The notes: generated by a model not told the origin, from the letters alone. Positions 8,179 to 14,620 are shown, counted from the stretch's first letter. The stretch: DNA of 27,231 nt from an uncultured Oscillospiraceae bacterium (GCA_910588365.1 CAJUQS010000132.1:1-27231); one strand, 5' to 3'. A program made the numbers and translations.

Positions 8179-9525
8179 TCAGTCATCCATATCCTCGAAG
8201 GCGTCCAATCCCTTTTTCACCTCCGCTTTGCTGTCACCGTGGCGGACAAAGCACATGGTAACAAAGCTCAGCCCCACGAAAAAGGCGGCGTAGGGAAAGA
8301 GCACCTGATAGCTGATGTGCTTCATGAGAGTGCCGGCCAGGACCGGGGTGATGACCTGGGCGGCCATGGAGGCGGTGTAGTAGTACCCGGTGAACTTGCC
8401 CACATCGCTGCCCCTGCACATCTCCACCACCATGGGCAGGCTGTTGACGTTGATAGCGGCCCACGCAAGACCCACCAGGGCAAACGCCGCGTACATCATG
8501 GGCGTGATGGCGGAGGAGTGGGCGGTCATCACATAGCCCGCCAGGAAGCAGGCCGCCAGCAGCACCACGCCCGCCATAATGGTCTTCTTCCGCCCCACCC
8601 TGGAGGCCGCGATGCCGATGGGGATGTAGGAGACGATGGCGCCCACAGTGGCCACCATGAGGCAGGTAGCGGTGCCGCCGATACCCTCCCCCATGACCTC
8701 GGAGACATAGGTGGAGAACCAGGTGGTCACGCCGTTGTAGCCCGTGTACCACAGGGCGATGGAGGCCAGCAGGAACAGGAGGCTCCGCTTCACCGGCCGG
8801 GGCAGCACCTCGCCGCCGCTGCCGTCGTCCTCCGCCAGATTCCACTCCGGATGCTTCTGCTCCAGGGCGCGGTTGGCCGTCGACAGCCTGGGCTCCCGGA
8901 TGGTCAGCAGCATGACGGCCACCGCCGCCAGCATGATGAGGGAGACGATGATGAACAGGGGCTGGTAGTTGACGTGGTCCAGCCCCTGGGTTTTGGCGCT
9001 TGGATAGAGCACCGCCGTCACGCCCAGGTACAGCACACCGCCTACCGCGCCCATGAGGTTGATGATGGCGTTGGCCTTGCTCCGCAAGGGCTTGGGTGTC
9101 ACGTCCGGCATCAGCGCCACCGCCGGGGAGCGGTAGGTGCCCATGGCGATGAGCAGAAGCCCCAGGACGATGACAAAGCTCACCAGCTTGAAGGGGGCCG
9201 CCTCGGCGGAGTAGCTGTTGTCCAGCACGGGCAGCAGGTTCATGAGCACCACCGCCGCCCCGGTGCCGCCCAGAATGAAGGGGGTCCGGCGGCCCACCCT
9301 GGTCTCCCTGCACCTGTCTGACAGACTGCCGAACAGGGGAAGGAGGAACAGTGCCAGGATGTTGTCCGCGGCCATGATGACGCCGGTGAGGGACTCGTCC
9401 ATGTGGAAGGTCTTCCGGAGGATGAGGGGCACCAGGTTGTCGTACATCTGCCAGAAGGAGCAGATGGAGAGGAAGGCCAGCCCCACCAGAATGGTCCGCT
9501 TGTTGTTCAGCTTCAGCTCGTTCAT
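8179..9525 (-). CDS. MFS transporter, SLC45/GPH sugar-transporter-like
   Basis: Polytopic membrane protein of 448 aa with about 12 predicted helices. Residues 66-82 (GSLSDRCRETRVGRRTP) match the loop 2-3 motif of SLC45/sucrose-type and GPH-like sugar symporters, and IGIAASRVGRKKT repeats the motif after the central loop. The probable job is proton- or cation-coupled uptake of a sugar or glycoside, but substrate cannot be read from sequence. ATG at 9525 is chosen (MNELKLNNKR) behind AAAAAGGAGAG; longer frames lack a ribosome site. It lies 89 bp downstream of the HAD phosphatase gene on the same strand, with a dispersed hairpin repeat in the gap. Confidence 0.85.
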   Translation of the reverse strand: MNELKLNNKRTILVGLAFLSICSFWQMYDNLVPLILRKTFHMDESLTGVIMAADNILALFLLPLFGSLSDRCRETRVGRRTPFILGGTGAAVVLMNLLPVLDNSYSAEAAPFKLVSFVIVLGLLLIAMGTYRSPAVALMPDVTPKPLRSKANAIINLMGAVGGVLYLGVTAVLYPSAKTQGLDHVNYQPLFIIVSLIMLAAVAVMLLTIREPRLSTANRALEQKHPEWNLAEDDGSGGEVLPRPVKRSLLFLLASIALWYTGYNGVTTWFSTYVSEVMGEGIGGTATCLMVATVGAIVSYIPIGIAASRVGRKKTIMAGVVLLAACFLAGYVMTAHSSAITPMMYAAFALVGLAWAAINVNSLPMVVEMCRGSDVGKFTGYYYTASMAAQVITPVLAGTLMKHISYQVLFPYAAFFVGLSFVTMCFVRHGDSKAEVKKGLDAFEDMDD

Positions 9526-9560
9526 GATCTCTCCTTTTTCACACACAGTTGGTCATGGGC

Positions 9561-9614
9561 ACACATTTTTTCTTTCGAGATAGAAAAGAATCCAAAGAAA
9601 GCTTCTGCGCGAAA
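9561..9614. repeat. dispersed hairpin repeat, copy 1
   Basis: TTTTTTCTTTC pairs imperfectly with the following GATAGAAAAGAA and is followed by TCCAAAGAAAGC. The same plan (AT-rich hairpin, then (G/A)A(A/T)CCAAA(A)G) recurs at 20245-20280 and at 14581-14620. It sits between two co-directional genes and may work as a terminator for the HAD gene. Confidence 0.6.
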
Positions 9615-10415
9615 CTATGTTTCGTTTATCCAGGCGCGATGGAGCGCGGCGATGTCCGCAAAGACCCAGGTGGGCTGGGCCGGGCTGGTTTCCAGGTCCG
9701 CCGGCCTGCCCTCGCCGGAGAGGACGAAGGCGGTGTCAATCCCGGCGTTCACGCCACTGGCGATATCGGTGTAAAGCCGGTCCCCCACCATCACCGCCTG
9801 CTCCGGCGCGAAACCCGTCCGCTCCAGTGCCAGCAGTGCCATGGCGGGCTGTGGCTTGCCGATAACCCGGGGCCGCCGCCCCGCGGCGCGGAACAGCATC
9901 TCGCATACGCTGCCGCAGTCCGGCACGGAGCCGTACCAGGTGGGGCACACCCAGTCCGGATTGGTGGCGATGAAGTCCACCCCACGGCCCAGCAGAATGC
10001 AGGCATCCTCCAGCTTCTGGAAGGTCAGCTCTGTGTCAAAACCGATGAGCAGGCAGTCAACATCCTTCTCCGGCCGGTTCGTCACGGGCACCCCCGCCTC
10101 CCGTAGCTGGCCGCGGAAGCTCTCCGTGCCGAAGACGTAGCACTTCCGGTATCCGGGGCCCTTTGCCAGATCCGCGATCAGCGCGTCCACGGAGGTGAGG
10201 AAGTCCTCCCGCCCGGCGGCGACACCCATCCGCCCCAGCTTTTCCACATAGGCGTCCACGGATTTGGAGGAGTTGTTGGTGAGGAACAGGTACCGCCCGC
10301 CCCTGGCCTGGACAGCCTCCAGGAAGGGGAGCGTCCCCGGAAAGAGAATCTGGTCCAGGTAGATGGTCCCGTCCATATCCAGCAGAAACAGCCGCTTCTT
10401 CCCCAGGTTTCCCAT
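9615..10415 (-). CDS. HAD-IIA family sugar-phosphate phosphatase (NagD-like)
   Basis: Cytosolic HAD hydrolase of 266 aa, the usual length for the NagD/AraL group. Motif I is DMDGT (Asp13 nucleophile, Asp15 acid/base), motif II is TNN (Thr46), Lys187 in GKPQP is motif III, and GDRLYTD (Asp212, Asp217) is motif IV. The cap between motifs II and III is the C2 type. Members dephosphorylate sugar phosphates, nucleotides or p-nitrophenyl phosphate; substrate here is unknown. Start ATG at 10415 is preceded by AAGGAGG (8-nt spacing), which rules out the longer upstream frame. Confidence 0.9.
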   Translation of the reverse strand: MGNLGKKRLFLLDMDGTIYLDQILFPGTLPFLEAVQARGGRYLFLTNNSSKSVDAYVEKLGRMGVAAGREDFLTSVDALIADLAKGPGYRKCYVFGTESFRGQLREAGVPVTNRPEKDVDCLLIGFDTELTFQKLEDACILLGRGVDFIATNPDWVCPTWYGSVPDCGSVCEMLFRAAGRRPRVIGKPQPAMALLALERTGFAPEQAVMVGDRLYTDIASGVNAGIDTAFVLSGEGRPADLETSPAQPTWVFADIAALHRAWINET

Positions 10416-10542
10416 AGGCTCCACCTCCTTATACGCACCCATTCTATCACACCCGCCGCCCAAAGTCCATCACAGCGGCAAATTTATCCAAAAACAGGGC
10501 TGACGCCCGCTCATGGACTCTGTTGACAAATTCAAGCAGCAA

Positions 10543-10575
10543 AAAATCCGTGGTGCCAAAGCACTCACGGATTTT
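10543..10575. other. symmetric hairpin upstream of the HAD gene
   Basis: AAAATCCGTG (10543-10552) pairs with CACGGATTTT (10566-10575). A/T runs on both outer flanks make it a candidate bidirectional terminator. The rest of 10416-10656 holds no gene that I can support. Confidence 0.4.
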
Positions 10576-10659
10576 CCGCTCGGCAGCCCTGGCAGTCCAC
10601 CAAACAAAATGCAAGCTCCTGGCTTATAGGCGCAGTTTGAAAAATGGAAATATGACTAA

Positions 10660-10820
10660 GAGCCTGTTTAATATCTCGGCGTGTGCGGATTGGCGAGATA
10701 GATTTTTTGTCCTGCAAGGCAAAAAGCCGCAGCAATCCTGACGGATTGCAAGGATCTTTAACGCAGTCAGGGCGGAAAATATGCCGCCAAGGCGGGCGCG
10801 AGGAGATATTAAACAGGCTC
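10660..10820. mobile_element. MITE-like element, complete copy (161 bp)
   Basis: Perfect 18-bp terminal inverted repeats begin GAGCCTGTTTAATATCTC (10660-10677) and end at 10820, flanked on both sides by TAA (10657-10659 and 10821-10823), a probable 3-bp target duplication. The interior has no coding frame but carries further dyads. A near-identical copy in the opposite direction starts at 27087, also preceded by CTAA. Short length, TIRs and TA-rich target are typical of a non-autonomous element moved in trans, perhaps by an IS5-like transposase; the transposase family is a guess. Confidence 0.85.
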
Positions 10821-10883
10821 TAAGGGCGGCCTTTTTGTCTTGCGTTGACAAGACAGATGCAGATGATCATCATGCACCCAAAA

Positions 10884-10918
10884 CCACCTCGAAGCCCAGC
10901 GCGGCTGGTTCGAGGTGG
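10884..10918. other. stable hairpin next to the tRNA gene
   Basis: CCACCTCGAA (10884-10893) pairs with TTCGAGGTGG (10909-10918) around a 15-nt loop. Together with the next hairpin it fills the stretch between the MITE and the tRNA gene, which has no protein-coding gene. It could be a processing or termination signal for the tRNA transcript, or part of a small RNA. Confidence 0.45.
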
Positions 10919-10945
10919 AAAGGAGGAGCAAAGGCGCGGAACACA

Positions 10946-10984
10946 GTTTCAAGGCGGCCCCCCAAAAAGGGACCGCCTTGAAAC
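10946..10984. terminator. hairpin downstream of tRNA-Leu, possible terminator
   Basis: A perfect 12-bp stem (10946-10957 with 10973-10984) with a 15-nt loop lies just past the 3' end of the - strand tRNA gene. The canonical T-run is missing on the - strand side (CTTTTTG occurs in the loop), so terminator function is plausible but not certain. Confidence 0.45.
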
Positions 10985-11011
10985 GGAGTGGAGCGGATTT
11001 TGCTCCGATTA

Positions 11012-11098
11012 TGGTGCCGGTGACCGGACTCGAACCGGTACGCTGTCGCCAGCGGTGGATTTTGAGTCCACTACGTCTACCAATTCCATCACACCGGC
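11012..11098 (-). tRNA. tRNA-Leu (anticodon CAA)
   Basis: The - strand folds as a class II tRNA: 7-bp acceptor stem GCCGGTG/CACCGGC, D arm with TGGTAGAC, 5-bp anticodon stem GTGGA/TCCAC around the loop CTCAAAA (anticodon CAA, reading UUG), a short variable arm, and a T arm with GTTCGAGTC. CCA is encoded at 11012-11014. A near-consensus promoter lies just upstream. Confidence 0.97.
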
Positions 11099-11111
11099 CG
11101 GTATGACTCTC

Positions 11112-11140
11112 ATTATACTGCGGCCGCCATGAAATTGCAA
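11112..11140 (-). promoter_or_regulatory. sigma-A promoter for tRNA-Leu
   Basis: On the - strand, -35 TTGCAA (11135-11140) and -10 TATAAT (11112-11117) are 17 bp apart, placing the start just upstream of the tRNA 5' end at 11098. Confidence 0.85.
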
Positions 11141-11195
11141 GTATTTTTTCCGGTCCGAATGTGAATAACATCCGTTGTCTGGTTTTATCCGGCGG

Positions 11196-11507
11196 CTATC
11201 TGAGCCTGACGGCCGTGCCGTACGCGATGACCTCGGCGGCCCCCTGCATAACGGAGGAGGAGCCGTAGCGGACGTTCACAACGGCGTCCGCCCCCAGGGC
11301 CTCCGCCTCGTCCACCATGCGTTTGGTGGCAATCTGGCGGGCCTCGGTGATCATCTCCGTGTATCCGGTGATCTCCCCGCCCACCAGGGTTTTCATCCCG
11401 GCCATGAAGTCCTTGCCGAAGTTCTTGGATTGGACGATGGTTCCCTTCACGATCCCCAGGGCCTCGATCTCCCGGCCGGGCACGTGGTCAATATTGAGCA
11501 GCAGCAT
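11196..11507 (-). CDS. YbjQ/UPF0145 family protein
   Basis: Small soluble protein of 103 aa, full length for the YbjQ (heavy-metal-binding domain, PF01906) family: VPGREIEALGIVKGTIV at the start, the central ARQIATKRMVDEAEALGADAVVNVRY, and a C-terminal VIAYGTAVRL strand. Family members form beta-rich oligomers; their role is not established. It is the last gene of the MerR-headed cluster. Its ATG lies inside the last codons of the upstream membrane-protein gene (20-nt overlap) and the ribosome site AAGGAGG is within that gene, implying translational coupling. Confidence 0.92.
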   Translation of the reverse strand: MLLLNIDHVPGREIEALGIVKGTIVQSKNFGKDFMAGMKTLVGGEITGYTEMITEARQIATKRMVDEAEALGADAVVNVRYGSSSVMQGAAEVIAYGTAVRLR

Positions 11508-11763
11508 CTTCTTCTCCTCCTTGAATCTCTTTCAATCTTGTTCGCAGACTTATCCAGATAAGGGGAACGCTCCCCAGATCCAACACGATAATAATGAGCA
11601 TCAGCTTTGATACGAACCCCGCCGGGTCCAGGCTGGCCCGGAGCCAGAGCAGGGCGGCGGCGCTCAGCAGGCGGAAAAAGCTGGACATGACGGCCCCCCA
11701 GACGGCGTTTTTCCGGCGCTGACGCTGGGCCGGAGTGAGCCCGTCAGTATTTTTGGGCTTCAT
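11488..11763 (-). CDS. small two-helix membrane protein A
   Basis: Protein of 91 aa that I cannot assign to a named family. It has a basic N-terminal tail (PAQRQRRKN), two hydrophobic segments (about 22-43 and 50-73) and a charged C-terminal tail RLKEIQGGEEDAAAQY. The tail closely matches those of membrane protein B and of the MerR regulator, so the three look related or share a copied junction. Start ATG at 11763 is preceded by GGAGGAG, inside the end of gene B. It overlaps both neighbours by 20 nt, so it is very likely co-translated with B and YbjQ. Confidence 0.8.
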   Translation of the reverse strand: MKPKNTDGLTPAQRQRRKNAVWGAVMSSFFRLLSAAALLWLRASLDPAGFVSKLMLIIIVLDLGSVPLIWISLRTRLKEIQGGEEDAAAQY

Positions 11764-11998
11764 CCTCTTCTCCTCCGTCGATCTCCCTGAGCCGCTGTGC
11801 CATGGCGGCCAGCACACCCACGATCACCGCGCCGCCGGCGAAGGCATACAGCAGCAGGAAGGGTACAACGCCCCCCGCCTCATGGGCGCCCAGGAAGCCC
11901 GCCATCATGGCCACCATCACCATCAGCGGCCCCGCATACAAAATCACCAGTACCGCCACCACAATGGGGGCGATTTTTTTCTTAGTGTTTTTTTGCAT
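11744..11998 (-). CDS. small two-helix membrane protein B, paralogue of the MerR membrane domain
   Basis: Protein of 84 aa: MQKNTKKK, a first hydrophobic segment (about 11-35, IAPIVVAVLVILYAGPL), a short loop, a second segment (about 43-66), then RLREIDGGEEDEAQKY. Residues 9-84 line up over their whole length with the C-terminal membrane domain of the adjacent MerR protein (APxVVxAVxVxL at the start; RxREIxxGExDxAxKY at the end), so it looks like that sensor domain without the DNA-binding part. ATG at 11998 is preferred over an in-frame TTG two codons upstream because it has AAAGGAG at good spacing. Confidence 0.8.
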   Translation of the reverse strand: MQKNTKKKIAPIVVAVLVILYAGPLMVMVAMMAGFLGAHEAGGVVPFLLLYAFAGGAVIVGVLAAMAQRLREIDGGEEDEAQKY

Positions 11999-12100
11999 TG
12001 TCAATTTCTCCTTTCCCGATCCGCCGGAGCAGCGCCAGCAGGACCAGCACCGCCACCACGATGGCGCCTATTGGTACAGCTTCTTAGTATTTCTTTGCAT
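11982..12100 (-). pseudogene. decayed copy of the small membrane-protein gene
   Basis: Right behind MerR, an ATG at 12100 opens MQRNTKK, almost identical to the start of protein B, but stops at 12068-12070. In the frame that continues MerR past its stop, 12083-11982 encodes a remnant with IVVAVLVLLALL and RRIGKGEIDNAKKH, i.e. the start of the first helix fused to the end of the family motif. This is best read as a former paralogue that lost most of its middle and suffered a frameshift. Its end still supplies the ribosome site and ATG for gene B. Confidence 0.7.
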
Positions 12101-12734
12101 CGTCAATTTCACCCTTCCCGATCTCGCGGATGCGCTGGAACAGGGCCAGCAGCATCCCGGCGATAATCAGCGCGGGCACGGCCACGATCACCAGCACCAG
12201 CGCCAGGGGCGGCGGGTTGGCCGGATCCAGGTAGAAGGCCCAGAGTATCAGGGCGATGACGGCCGCCAGAAGCACCACCGAGACGGCGGTGACCACGACG
12301 GGCGCCACGTAGCGGATGCGCACGTCCTGGCGCTGCTTGTTCTGGAAAGTGGTGCCGGACTGCTCCAGGGCCGACATCTCCTCCAGCACTCCCGCCGCGT
12401 CCAGCTCCCCCAGGGGCGTCTCCCGCTCTGTCAGCAGCGCGCACAGACGGGCCGCCTCCTCCAGGTTGCGTTTCTCCCGCTCCAGGGTGATCAGATGGCG
12501 GCGCATACCGTCCCCCACGGTCTGGGACCCCTCCTGCATCCGGCGGATCTCCTCGATGGGCACCCCCAGCTTCCGCATGAGCTTGATGCGCTGGAGCTCG
12601 TCCACCTCCTCCTGGCCGTAGTCCCGGTAGCCGTTCTCGCTGTTGCGCCGGGGGGAGAGCAGGCCCTTCTCCTCGTAAAAGCGGATATTCTTCTTGGTGA
12701 TGCCAACCAGGGTCTCCACCTCGTTGATTTTCAA
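12084..12734 (-). CDS. MerR-family transcriptional regulator with C-terminal membrane domain
   Basis: Protein of 216 aa starting with TTG at 12734 (LKINEVETLVGI, the normal MerR start), with GGGAGG eight bases upstream. Residues 1-70 are the winged helix-turn-helix (NIRFYEEKGLL, SENGYRDYG); 71-130 form the usual dimerising coiled coil. Instead of a small cytosolic effector domain, residues 143-169 and 177-199 are two membrane helices, followed by QRIREIGKGEIDDAKKY. Only one Cys is present (98), so classic metal sensing is unlikely. The promoter has the 19-bp spacer and dyad typical of MerR activators, pointing to autoregulation. The effector is probably a membrane-active compound or envelope state (inference). 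Confidence 0.9.
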   Translation of the reverse strand: MKINEVETLVGITKKNIRFYEEKGLLSPRRNSENGYRDYGQEEVDELQRIKLMRKLGVPIEEIRRMQEGSQTVGDGMRRHLITLEREKRNLEEAARLCALLTERETPLGELDAAGVLEEMSALEQSGTTFQNKQRQDVRIRYVAPVVVTAVSVVLLAAVIALILWAFYLDPANPPPLALVLVIVAVPALIIAGMLLALFQRIREIGKGEIDDAKKY

Positions 12735-12759
12735 TGTGCCCACCTCCCTTTTCACCCCC

Positions 12760-12790
12760 ATTCTACACCTTCCACCAGGGGGAAGGTCAA
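12760..12790 (-). promoter_or_regulatory. MerR-type promoter and operator 1 (merR operon)
   Basis: On the - strand, -35 TTGACC (12785-12790) and -10 TAGAAT (12760-12765) are separated by 19 bp, the long spacer that MerR regulators untwist. The dyad ACCTTCC-N7-GGAAGGT (12767-12787) fills the spacer. The -35 box overlaps the stop codon of the upstream protease gene (12787-12789). Confidence 0.85.
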
Positions 12791-13545
12791 GTATTTTCCG
12801 CGTTTTGCCGCAAATTTCTGTATACCCGGACCGCCAGCAGCCCTGCCAGAAGGGCGAAGGCGGCCGCCACGGCCTCGCTGGCCAGGGTCCCCGCCTGACG
12901 GATCACCACCACGGCAAAGAAGTCCGCCAGCGCGTGGAGCAGGATGGCCAGAGGGAACAGACCGTGCCTCCCGTCCCGGACGGCGGCGAAAACCAGCACC
13001 GAGAGGGCCGTATGGAGGGTCATGGCCACGATCCGCTCAAATCCCGCCAGCAGAAAGAGCGTCACCGGCAGGGCGGCCAGGGACTGGATGCCCGCCGTGA
13101 TCTCCGCGGACATCTGCACGCCGCGCTGCATCATGAGGCTGATCACGATGTTGCTGATGTAGGTGACGCCCAGGATCAGGAAGGCCTCACAGCCGCCGTG
13201 TCCGATGCCATAGCTGAGGGCGGTCACCGGCTCCCGCCGGCGGCGCAGGACCAGCTTGAAGGCCGTGAAGCGCCCCACCTCCTCAAAGAGGCCGGCCATC
13301 AGCCCGCTGTAGAGGCCGAAGATCCAGATATTCCCCTGAATGGCCGATCCCAGAGGCCCGGTGAGGACCACCTGGTGGACCAGCGACTCCAGCACCATGG
13401 CGAAGAGGAAGAACGTCCCGGCCCCCACCAGGAAGTCCCGCCACCGTCCGCCCCGCCTGCGCAGATACGACATGACACCGATGGGGACCGCGGCGGTCAG
13501 CACCGCCAGGAGCCCCATGACTACCAGTTTGCTCATGCTTACCAT
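12787..13545 (-). CDS. YhfC-family intramembrane protease
   Basis: Polytopic membrane protein of 252 aa, about 7-8 helices. The YhfC family (PF10086) signatures are present: FEEVGRF (Glu88, Glu89), YGIGHGGCEA (His116, Glu120), FERIVAMTLHTA (Glu170, His178) and LLHALADFF (His204), the pattern of the wider CAAX/PrsW-like glutamic intramembrane protease clan. Start ATG at 13545 (MVSMSKLVV) is used because AGTGAGGG lies eight bases upstream; a second Met three codons on is the alternative. It has its own MerR-type promoter and ends inside the promoter of the merR gene. It may cleave or guard a membrane protein of this module (inference). Confidence 0.85.
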   Translation of the reverse strand: MVSMSKLVVMGLLAVLTAAVPIGVMSYLRRRGGRWRDFLVGAGTFFLFAMVLESLVHQVVLTGPLGSAIQGNIWIFGLYSGLMAGLFEEVGRFTAFKLVLRRRREPVTALSYGIGHGGCEAFLILGVTYISNIVISLMMQRGVQMSAEITAGIQSLAALPVTLFLLAGFERIVAMTLHTALSVLVFAAVRDGRHGLFPLAILLHALADFFAVVVIRQAGTLASEAVAAAFALLAGLLAVRVYRNLRQNAENT

Positions 13546-13600
13546 TTGATTTTCCCTCACTTTCCGTCCGGACGCCGTGCCCGGCCCTTGCTGTGCTCTG

Positions 13601-13631
13601 AGCATACGCCCTCCAGCCGCTGGAAGGTCAA
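13601..13631 (-). promoter_or_regulatory. MerR-type promoter and operator 2 (protease gene)
   Basis: On the - strand, -35 TTGACC (13626-13631) and -10 TATGCT (13601-13606) are again 19 bp apart, with a CCTTCC-N7-GGAGGG dyad (13609-13627) in the spacer. Architecture matches operator 1, so the same MerR protein probably controls both. An A/T palindrome (13633-13649) just upstream could act as an UP-like element. Confidence 0.82.
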
Positions 13632-13663
13632 GAGATTTTTTGAAAAAATCCGAAAAATTTTCA

Positions 13664-13682
13664 CCTTCCACCTGCCGGAGGG
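13664..13682 (+). promoter_or_regulatory. MerR-type operator 3 (orphan site)
   Basis: A third CCTTCC-N7-GGAGGG site sits 36 bp from operator 2. Read on the + strand it has TTCACC where the -35 would be, but no acceptable -10 at 19 bp (GGGGAT). It may be a decayed promoter or an upstream binding site influencing the thioesterase promoter 36 bp further on. Confidence 0.5.
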
Positions 13683-13718
13683 CTGGGGATGATTCCCGCA
13701 GGCGGACAAAAAACGCCT

Positions 13719-13747
13719 TTGACATCCGCGGGATTTGGGAGTACAAT
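13719..13747 (+). promoter_or_regulatory. sigma-A promoter of the thioesterase gene
   Basis: -35 TTGACA (13719-13724), 17-bp spacer, -10 TACAAT (13742-13747), near consensus, about 30 bp before the start codon. Confidence 0.85.
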
Positions 13748-13778
13748 GGACAAAATCTTGCAATGCCAGGAGGGATAT

Positions 13779-14510
13779 ATGACGCCCTATTTTATCTATG
13801 AGACGGATGTGGAGTACCCGGATCTGGGAGTGGACCGCCTGCTGAGCCACCGCGGGATGCTGCGGATTTTGCAGGAGGCCGCGTCCGTGGCCTCGGACGA
13901 GCGGGGCTGCGGCATGAAGGACATCTCCCGTACCGGCGTGTTCTGGATTCTGGCCGGGTGGCGGCTGGAGCTCTCCCGCCGGGTTCCCTGGCGGACCCGG
14001 CTGACGGTGGAAACCTGGCCCCGCTCTCTGGACGGTTTTTTGTCCGATCGGGATTTCCTGGTCCGCCAGGGGGATGTGCCGGTTGCCCGGGCCACCTCCC
14101 GGTGGCTGCTGGTGAGCGCCGCCACCGGAAAGGCCGCCCGCGTCACCGACGCGGTCCGCGCCGCCTACGAGCTGGACGACCGGGTCCTCTTTGATACGCC
14201 CATCCCCAGCAACGGCAAAACCCCCGCCGGTACCCCGGCCGCTTTCTCCGCCGTCGTGGGCCGCCGGGACATTGACACCAACCACCACGTCAACAACATC
14301 CACTATCTGGACTACGCCCTTGAGGCCCTGCCGGAGGAGGTCTTTCTCCACCTCCCGCAGACGGTTGAGATCACCTTCCGCCGGCAGATCCTGCTGGGCA
14401 CCCCCATCCGGTGCTATTATTCCCGCACAGAGGACGGACGGCATCAGGTGGAGATCCAGAGCGGAGAGGAGAAGATCGTCCACCACGCCTTTTTGTGGTT
14501 CTACCATTAG
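13779..14510 (+). CDS. acyl-ACP thioesterase (FatA/FatB-like)
   Basis: Cytosolic enzyme of 243 aa, typical for bacterial acyl-ACP thioesterases, which release free fatty acids from acyl carrier protein. It has two tandem hotdog folds. The second contains the family signature DIDTNHHVNNIHYLDY (164-179) with the conserved Asn168 and His170; the first has WILAGWRLELSRRVPW. Start ATG at 13779 is behind AGGAGG (about 4-5 nt spacing). It is transcribed from its own promoter, divergent from the MerR/YhfC cluster, and a possible MerR site lies upstream; a link between membrane lipid supply and that module is an inference. Confidence 0.9.
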   Translation: MTPYFIYETDVEYPDLGVDRLLSHRGMLRILQEAASVASDERGCGMKDISRTGVFWILAGWRLELSRRVPWRTRLTVETWPRSLDGFLSDRDFLVRQGDVPVARATSRWLLVSAATGKAARVTDAVRAAYELDDRVLFDTPIPSNGKTPAGTPAAFSAVVGRRDIDTNHHVNNIHYLDYALEALPEEVFLHLPQTVEITFRRQILLGTPIRCYYSRTEDGRHQVEIQSGEEKIVHHAFLWFYH

Positions 14511-14520
14511 GATCGGGCCG

Positions 14521-14544
14521 TCGTTCGGCGGAACGCCGAATGAC
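14521..14544. repeat. 24-bp direct repeat with internal hairpin, copy 1
   Basis: This 24-bp stretch contains TTCGGCG-GAA-CGCCGAA and is repeated exactly, in the same direction, at 14938-14961. It begins 11 bp after the thioesterase stop codon. Confidence 0.85.
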
Positions 14545-14580
14545 GCAGGACAAGTGGGGCTTCCCGCCCCACACCCGGGG

Positions 14581-14620
14581 TTACTTTTCCTACGCGGGAA
14601 AAGTAACCAAAAGCGCGCCG
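14581..14620. repeat. dispersed hairpin repeat, copy 2
   Basis: GGTTACTTTTCC pairs with GGAAAAGTAACC, followed by AAAAGCGC. The tail resembles those at 9590 and 20268 (A-rich stem, then ACC or TCC, then AAA(A)G). Confidence 0.6.

Noticed and set aside
13532..13843. Upstream extension of the SpaA-like frame type (also 3532-3843) as coding
   Set aside because: Reading frames run through hairpins and lack ribosome sites; the starts at 3844 and 13545 have good ones.
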